From: CAYSIX01 sp964431205
Lineage (GTDB): Bacteria > Planctomycetota > Phycisphaerae > Phycisphaerales > Phycisphaeraceae
Assembly (NCBI GenBank): GCA_964431205.1
Contig: CAYSIX010000003.1
Span: 1 to 46,093 of the forward strand
DNA length: 46,093 bases
Direction of reading: 5' to 3'
Part shown: positions 46,082 to 46,093 of the stretch, piece by piece
How positions within the stretch are numbered: position 1 is the first letter of the stretch
Layout of the letters: each line of letters starts with the position of its first letter
Position numbers and translations under genes: made by a program
The notes under the pieces: model-generated
Database searches by the model: none
Told to the model about the DNA's origin: nothing
What the model saw: the letters and a program-made list of their open reading frames with translations, nothing else

Positions 46082-46093
46082 GCCGCCGGCTCC

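Overview
The window is GC-rich bacterial DNA, densely coded on both strands. It most resembles a planctomycete, probably class Phycisphaerae. The reasons are PEP-CTERM surface proteins with dockerin-like 'DGDGDVDAFDLG' repeats, tandem FTLIELLVVI pseudopilins ending in the DG-type motif common in that phylum, part of a PEP-CTERM-associated exopolysaccharide operon, and a PhoH / 7TM-HD gene pair. No tRNA, rRNA, CRISPR array, insertion sequence or phage gene was seen. No gene-free stretch exceeds about 300 bases.

Layout. 1-245 holds the end of a CxxC...CxxC protein. 269-4609 (minus) holds two TPR-like proteins, an HD-GYP sensor protein and DNA polymerase IV, with ATGA overlaps inside each pair. 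4647-10000 (minus) is a beta-mannan disaccharide module: a GH130_1 mannosyl-glucose phosphorylase and a large secreted protein joining a GH5-like hydrolase to a cellobiose 2-epimerase domain. That large gene carries one in-frame TGA. Back-to-back promoters with LacI-type operators (10101-10160) separate it from a LacI-family regulator (10194-11258, plus). 11545-17173 (plus) holds a PEP-CTERM protein, two pseudopilins, a second PEP-CTERM protein and a GH113-like glycosidase with dockerin-like repeats and a PEP-CTERM anchor. Together, 4647-17173 reads as a glycan (probably mannan) utilisation locus with surface display.

17226-25825 (plus) is a heavy-metal (Cu/Ag-type) export cluster: a Cys-rich exported protein, a protein with three YHS-like repeats, a TolC-type lipoprotein, a CusB-type adaptor and a very long CusA-type pump. 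25908-29567 carries methionine salvage genes mtnB, mtnD and mtnC, with an opposing pectinesterase gene between mtnD and mtnC. 29772-35576 is an XrtA/PEP-CTERM-type exopolysaccharide operon: priming sugar transferase, export lipoprotein, chain-length protein, AAA ATPase, tyrosine kinase and a short glycosyltransferase-like protein. No exosortase lies in the window. 35700-37702 encodes two exported proteins of unknown function.

37775-41267 encodes PhoH and a 7TM-HD cyclic-dinucleotide phosphodiesterase. They converge on the ribosomal and replication genes rpsF-ssb-rplI (minus), which lack the usual rpsR. 43163-46081 holds a sigma-54 response regulator, a small unknown protein, ispF and a NeuD/PglD-type acyltransferase.

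The most interesting points are the phosphorylase/epimerase/hydrolase locus and its in-frame TGA, the shared divergent operator, the YHS-like module present in both the periplasmic protein and the CusB adaptor, and the extra membrane segments in the metal pump. All functional calls rest on reading motifs by eye. No database search was run.
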